This document shows, one piece after another, positions 60,796-64,000 of a DNA stretch of 64,000 nt (within the stretch, counting starts at the first letter, position 1; each line of letters starts with the position of its first letter). The DNA comes from Hawksworthiomyces lignivorus (Eukaryota > Ascomycota > Sordariomycetes > Ophiostomatales > Ophiostomataceae): contig NTMA01000016.1 of NCBI GenBank assembly GCA_002917075.1, positions 372,001 through 436,000 on the forward strand. The letters are read 5' to 3'. A program made the translations under genes and the position numbers. Below the pieces are notes generated by a model. That model was not told where the DNA came from and ran no database searches. It saw only the letters and a program-made list of their open reading frames with translations.

Positions 60796-61423
60796 CTAGT
60801 TTGCAAGAATCGTCCGCACCAGGTCTGCAGGGAGGGCTGTTAGCATTCTATTCAACCCCATATTACTCCAACTGCAGCAGGAGAGGAGGGAGACGGAGTC
60901 AACGCACCTGTGTAGTTCACCTGGCCGGAGCTCGTGTCCACGGCCTTGAGCAGCTCGTCGACCTCGTCGTCGGTCATCTTCTCGCCCAGGTTCGTCAGGA
61001 TGTACTTGAGCTGGCCCACGCCGATGTAGCCGGTCATGTCCTTGTCGAAGACCTGGAAGCCGCGGCAGTACTCCTCGGGCTCGCCGGGATCGCGGAAGCC
61101 GCCGGGGCGGTTCAGGATACGCTGGAACGTCTCGAAGTCGACTGTAGAAGGAGACGAAGAAGGCAAGTTAGCATGCTGCAGAAGCCTCAACCGCACAACT
61201 GTCGCGGGTTGGCGAAACAAGGTGGACGAGGAGAGAACCCACAATCACCACCGACGTTCTTCTCGAGGTCGCGCACTTCGCTGAGCGTCGGGTTCTGGCC
61301 GCAGGCACGCAGGAGGTCACCAAGGCTGTCGAGGGCGACACGGCCGTTGCCGCGCTTGTCGAACAGCTGGAAGGCCTCCTTGTAGTTTGTGGATGCCTGA
61401 GAATCGAACTGGTTAGAAGCCAT
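60796..61423 (-). CDS. Cdc4-type EF-hand myosin light chain (145 aa, 3 exons)
   Basis: Exons 61423-61249, 61141-60908 and 60824-60796 join in frame; the last exon is 29 nt and ends in DLVRTILAN-stop. Four EF-hand-like helices are present: YKEAFQLFDKRGNG, LLRACGQNPTLSEVRDL, YCRGFQVFDKDMTGYI and LGEKMTDDEVDELLKAV. The loops are degenerate (DKRGNGRVALD, DKDMTGYIGVG), as in essential myosin light chains rather than true calmodulin. Cdc4 binds the IQ motif of type II myosin and is needed for the cytokinetic actomyosin ring. The length (about 140-145) matches. The middle intron is 107 nt. Regulation is not visible beyond a long pyrimidine-rich leader. Confidence 0.92.
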
Positions 61424-63371
61424 TGTGACTGGTTTGGTTTGCGAAACAGCTGTAGCAGATTTCGAGAGCGCAGAGAGCGAGAAAACGGCGAAAGATGCGG
61501 TCAAGAAGATGCACAAAAGAAAACGAAGGAAAAGAAAAGTGGAAGTAATGGAATGAAGACGGAAAGAGGGACGATGCTGCCGACACTGTTGACAACACGT
61601 TCGCACTCTTTCTATCACGCAAAATAAGCCCCCCTGGCTGGCCGGCCAAGGTTCTGTTTGGCCACGGCGCTAAAACTCTAGCAGGACAAATGAGCACTAG
61701 AATTTTAGTGGTGTTTTAGGGGGGATCTGGTGTGATATTTTTAGGGGGCAAGCAAAAATGGTGTGTTGCCATTTTCGCTATTACGCCTTTTTTTTTTTCT
61801 TCTTTTCTTTTTTTTCTGCCCTTTGTCCGCTTTTGTTTACGCTGGCAACCGGCGTTGCTAGCTGGGGAATGGGAGAGGCGGGGAGGCATTTGCCTCTCTA
61901 TCATCACTCACCATAGTTGTAGTCTTAAATTAGCGAGAATTCGTAGTCTGTCGGAGAAGAGGCACAAATAATAGTGGTTTCGATGTCGATGAATATCGTG
62001 AGAACGGTCGAAGATTGTGTTGATTATAAGAGAAAGAAAAAAAGAAAGAGGAGAAAAGAAGAAGAAGAAAAATAATAAGAGAGAGAGGCGGGAGTAAGAA
62101 AAGAGAGAGAGCACCTCCTTTGCGCATGAAACGAGTAAGAAGGCACGCTTCTTAAAGAGGAAGGGGGGACTGCTCTCTTGCCGTGCCCAGATCCATCTAC
62201 TGGCTGTGGAGTAGTACTACACTTCCTTGTATTGCTTTTCTGGTCTGTGCCCGTTATGCGGCGGTCAGAGTTCATGGTTGCTACGGCAACATCTCTGATA
62301 AGGGCATGCAATTTGTTTACTTTGGGGCCAGATCCATTACAACGAGGCGAGCATCTGCCGCTTCGGTCATAGATTGGAAGCCTAAGCATAGACACCAAAA
62401 CACTCACGGGACACTTCTCCGAAGTCGTACTCGTATAAATACTAATAAGTGCGAATGTGGAAATGTGGAAATGCTAGACGGGCCCTCTATTTCTAAATTG
62501 TGTCTTGTCCTCGAACTGCCAGTGGGGATGACGCCTGAGCTCTTGAACATCTCGCACACAAGCCTCATATATGGAGCGTCTGCGTATATGTAGAGCTCTC
62601 TTGCTCTCCTTCATAGACATTGTATCTGTGCTTGTCTACGCAATGCATACCATTGATATGTGTCTGATCACCTCTCTTGCCGCATCTTATGTAGATGCCT
62701 TTGACATGTAGGAAACCCACCAAGCTTACTTTATTTTCGTAGTCTACTCATAAGTCGTACTCGCATTTTTACGGCTCATGTTTGCCATATCTACACCGTA
62801 ATACAAAAATATCGTACTCGAACAATATGCATTCAAAATGCCATCTCTCCATTCAAATTGGATTCTCTATGCGTGCTTAGGAGCCGTAGCATGGCTCTTG
62901 GGCCAAGTTTCTCCACATACGTGAAACGGTCTGCACTATGCTTACCTAATCCAAAGTCATGCACCTACGGTAAACAAACGCGAAAGCACTAGCCAATCAG
63001 AAAACTCCACTGCCCATCAGCATCTCGCTGCCGAAGCCCCTCTACTTGCAAGCTCTGTGTTGCAAGCCAAAAGTTTCACCACTACAGCTATCACCAACAC
63101 CACAACCGTCCACTGAGTTTCCCTTCTCGTCTCAATTTCTTTCCTTCTCATGGACGACATATCTGCTCGGTAGCACGCTCCGACCCTACGTCTCAACCAC
63201 GACAAACCTAAGGACTTCTAGCTGACGCGAACTGGCGGCCGTTTATCTGATCATCGTCAACGCGTCTCCCTTCCGTCCTGTCTCCCTCTATTCTCTTCTT
63301 TTCAGCGCGCCGACGCATTTCACGCATTGCATTTCCTTCGGCTATCCTAAGTCGGAGACCTTTCCGCCGTC
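61424..63371. other. 1.9-kb divergent promoter region, light chain and BIR genes
   Basis: Both genes are transcribed away from here. The left part, read on the minus strand, is strongly pyrimidine-rich (61780-62110), typical of a leader. Two TACTCG-type motifs occur at about 62428 and 62756. No gene is supported; short frames near 62183-62593 have no domain. Confidence 0.5.
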
Positions 63372-64000
63372 ATGGACGCGACCGACTATGATGAGCAATA
63401 CTTCATCTTCGAAAACCGGCTCGCTTCCTTCCAAGGGCCGCAGCCTGTCGCGAAACGGAGAGCATCCAACACCATCGGCTCCAGAGCGCCCAAGGCCCTC
63501 TCCTGGCCACACAAATCACCAGCACCCATAGATGTACGTTTTTGATCTCATAACGTTTGTTTTGTTCATCCACTCGTGCAAATGCAAAGTGCTGATAACC
63601 GCAGCTTGCGCGAGCCGGTTTCTTCTTCGACCCGCATCCAAGCAACCCCGATAATGTCAGCTGCTTTCTCTGCCACAAAGACCTGGACGGCTGGGAGGAA
63701 GACGACGACCCACTGCAAGAGCATCTAAAGCACTCTGGCACCTGTGGCTGGGCTATCTGCGCCGCCATCGAGCTCGAGCTGGGCGACACCGTCAACGAAG
63801 ACCCGCGTCTGCCCTATCTCCTCGAGGCCCGCAAGGCCACTTTTGCTGGCCATTGGCCATACGAGAGCAAAAAGGGATGGAAGTGCAAGACAAAGCAGGT
63901 ATGGCTGCCTCATCACATTCCCCAGCCCTCTGCCAACATCTTCTTGCTAACGAAGTCTTTTTCATTTTTGCAGCTCGCGGAGGCCGGCTGGAAGTACACC
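63372..64000 (+). CDS. bir1: BIR-domain protein, survivin/Bir1-like (partial, 3' cut by window)
   Basis: Exons 63372-63533, 63605-63898 and 63974 onward join in frame; introns are 71 and 75 nt. The first BIR opens with FENRLASFQ and contains the zinc-binding set CFLCHKDLDGWEEDDDP and EHLKHSGTCGWA (Cys-x2-Cys, His, Cys). A second BIR begins with ARKATFAGHWPYESKKGW and continues LAEAGWKYT at the window edge. Fungal Bir1/Cut17 has two such repeats plus a long disordered tail and is the survivin subunit of the chromosomal passenger complex with Ipl1/Aurora and Sli15/INCENP. It guides Aurora B to centromeres. It lies divergent to the light chain gene. The C-terminal part is not in the window. Confidence 0.93.

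Overview
This window is nuclear DNA of a filamentous ascomycete (Pezizomycotina, most likely a sordariomycete). Genes are interrupted by short GT-AG introns, mostly 55-165 nt, often with a CTAAC-like branch point. Most coding exons are GC-rich, while leaders are pyrimidine-rich and intergenic DNA is AT-richer. The families present are typical of this group: a Clr5-domain regulator, a fungal STAND/NACHT protein, a psi-factor-type dioxygenase-P450 fusion, CTK2 cyclin and a PXB/DUF3818 protein. There are no bacterial-style operons; every gene is treated as monocistronic. Exon joins were worked out by hand from splice sites and reading frame.

Layout. 0-7.6 kb: the 3' end of a membrane protein with a KKxx tail, a SET-domain protein with a secretory signal, an SRPK-like kinase, a small spliced 70-residue gene, and mitochondrial NADH-cytochrome b5 reductase. 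9-12.5 kb: a more AT-rich patch with a SAM methyltransferase divergent from a short-chain dehydrogenase that carries an unrecognised N-terminal region. 13.5-21.3 kb: a membrane-anchored type B carboxylesterase, tRNA-Thr(AGU), an ankyrin protein with PPxY motifs, an EXPERA/TMEM97-type ER protein, and a conserved type I membrane protein. 22.4-36 kb: a NACHT NTPase, a large haem dioxygenase-P450 fusion and a membrane-anchored DUF3445 haem-enzyme homologue, the last two divergent across 3.7 kb. 36-41.7 kb: a PXB/DUF3818 protein divergent from the CTD-kinase cyclin. 41.7-51.6 kb: about 10 kb with no supportable gene, ending in long pyrimidine-rich leader DNA before a 1013-residue Clr5-domain protein. 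55.7-64 kb: an M3 oligopeptidase, a frameshifted piggyBac-like transposase relic, a Cdc4-type EF-hand light chain, and the start of a BIR-domain (survivin/Bir1) gene cut by the window end.

How the genes relate. Most are independent housekeeping or signalling genes: cytokinesis (Cdc4 light chain), chromosome segregation (Bir1), transcription elongation (Ctk2), redox supply (Mcr1), peptide turnover (M3 peptidase). The accessory part is the NACHT protein, the methyltransferase and SDR pair, the transposase relic and perhaps the oxylipin-type enzyme. The most notable object is the dioxygenase-P450 fusion. It has a signal peptide and a membrane helix between the two catalytic halves, which predicts a lumenal cyclooxygenase-like domain tethered to a cytosolic P450.
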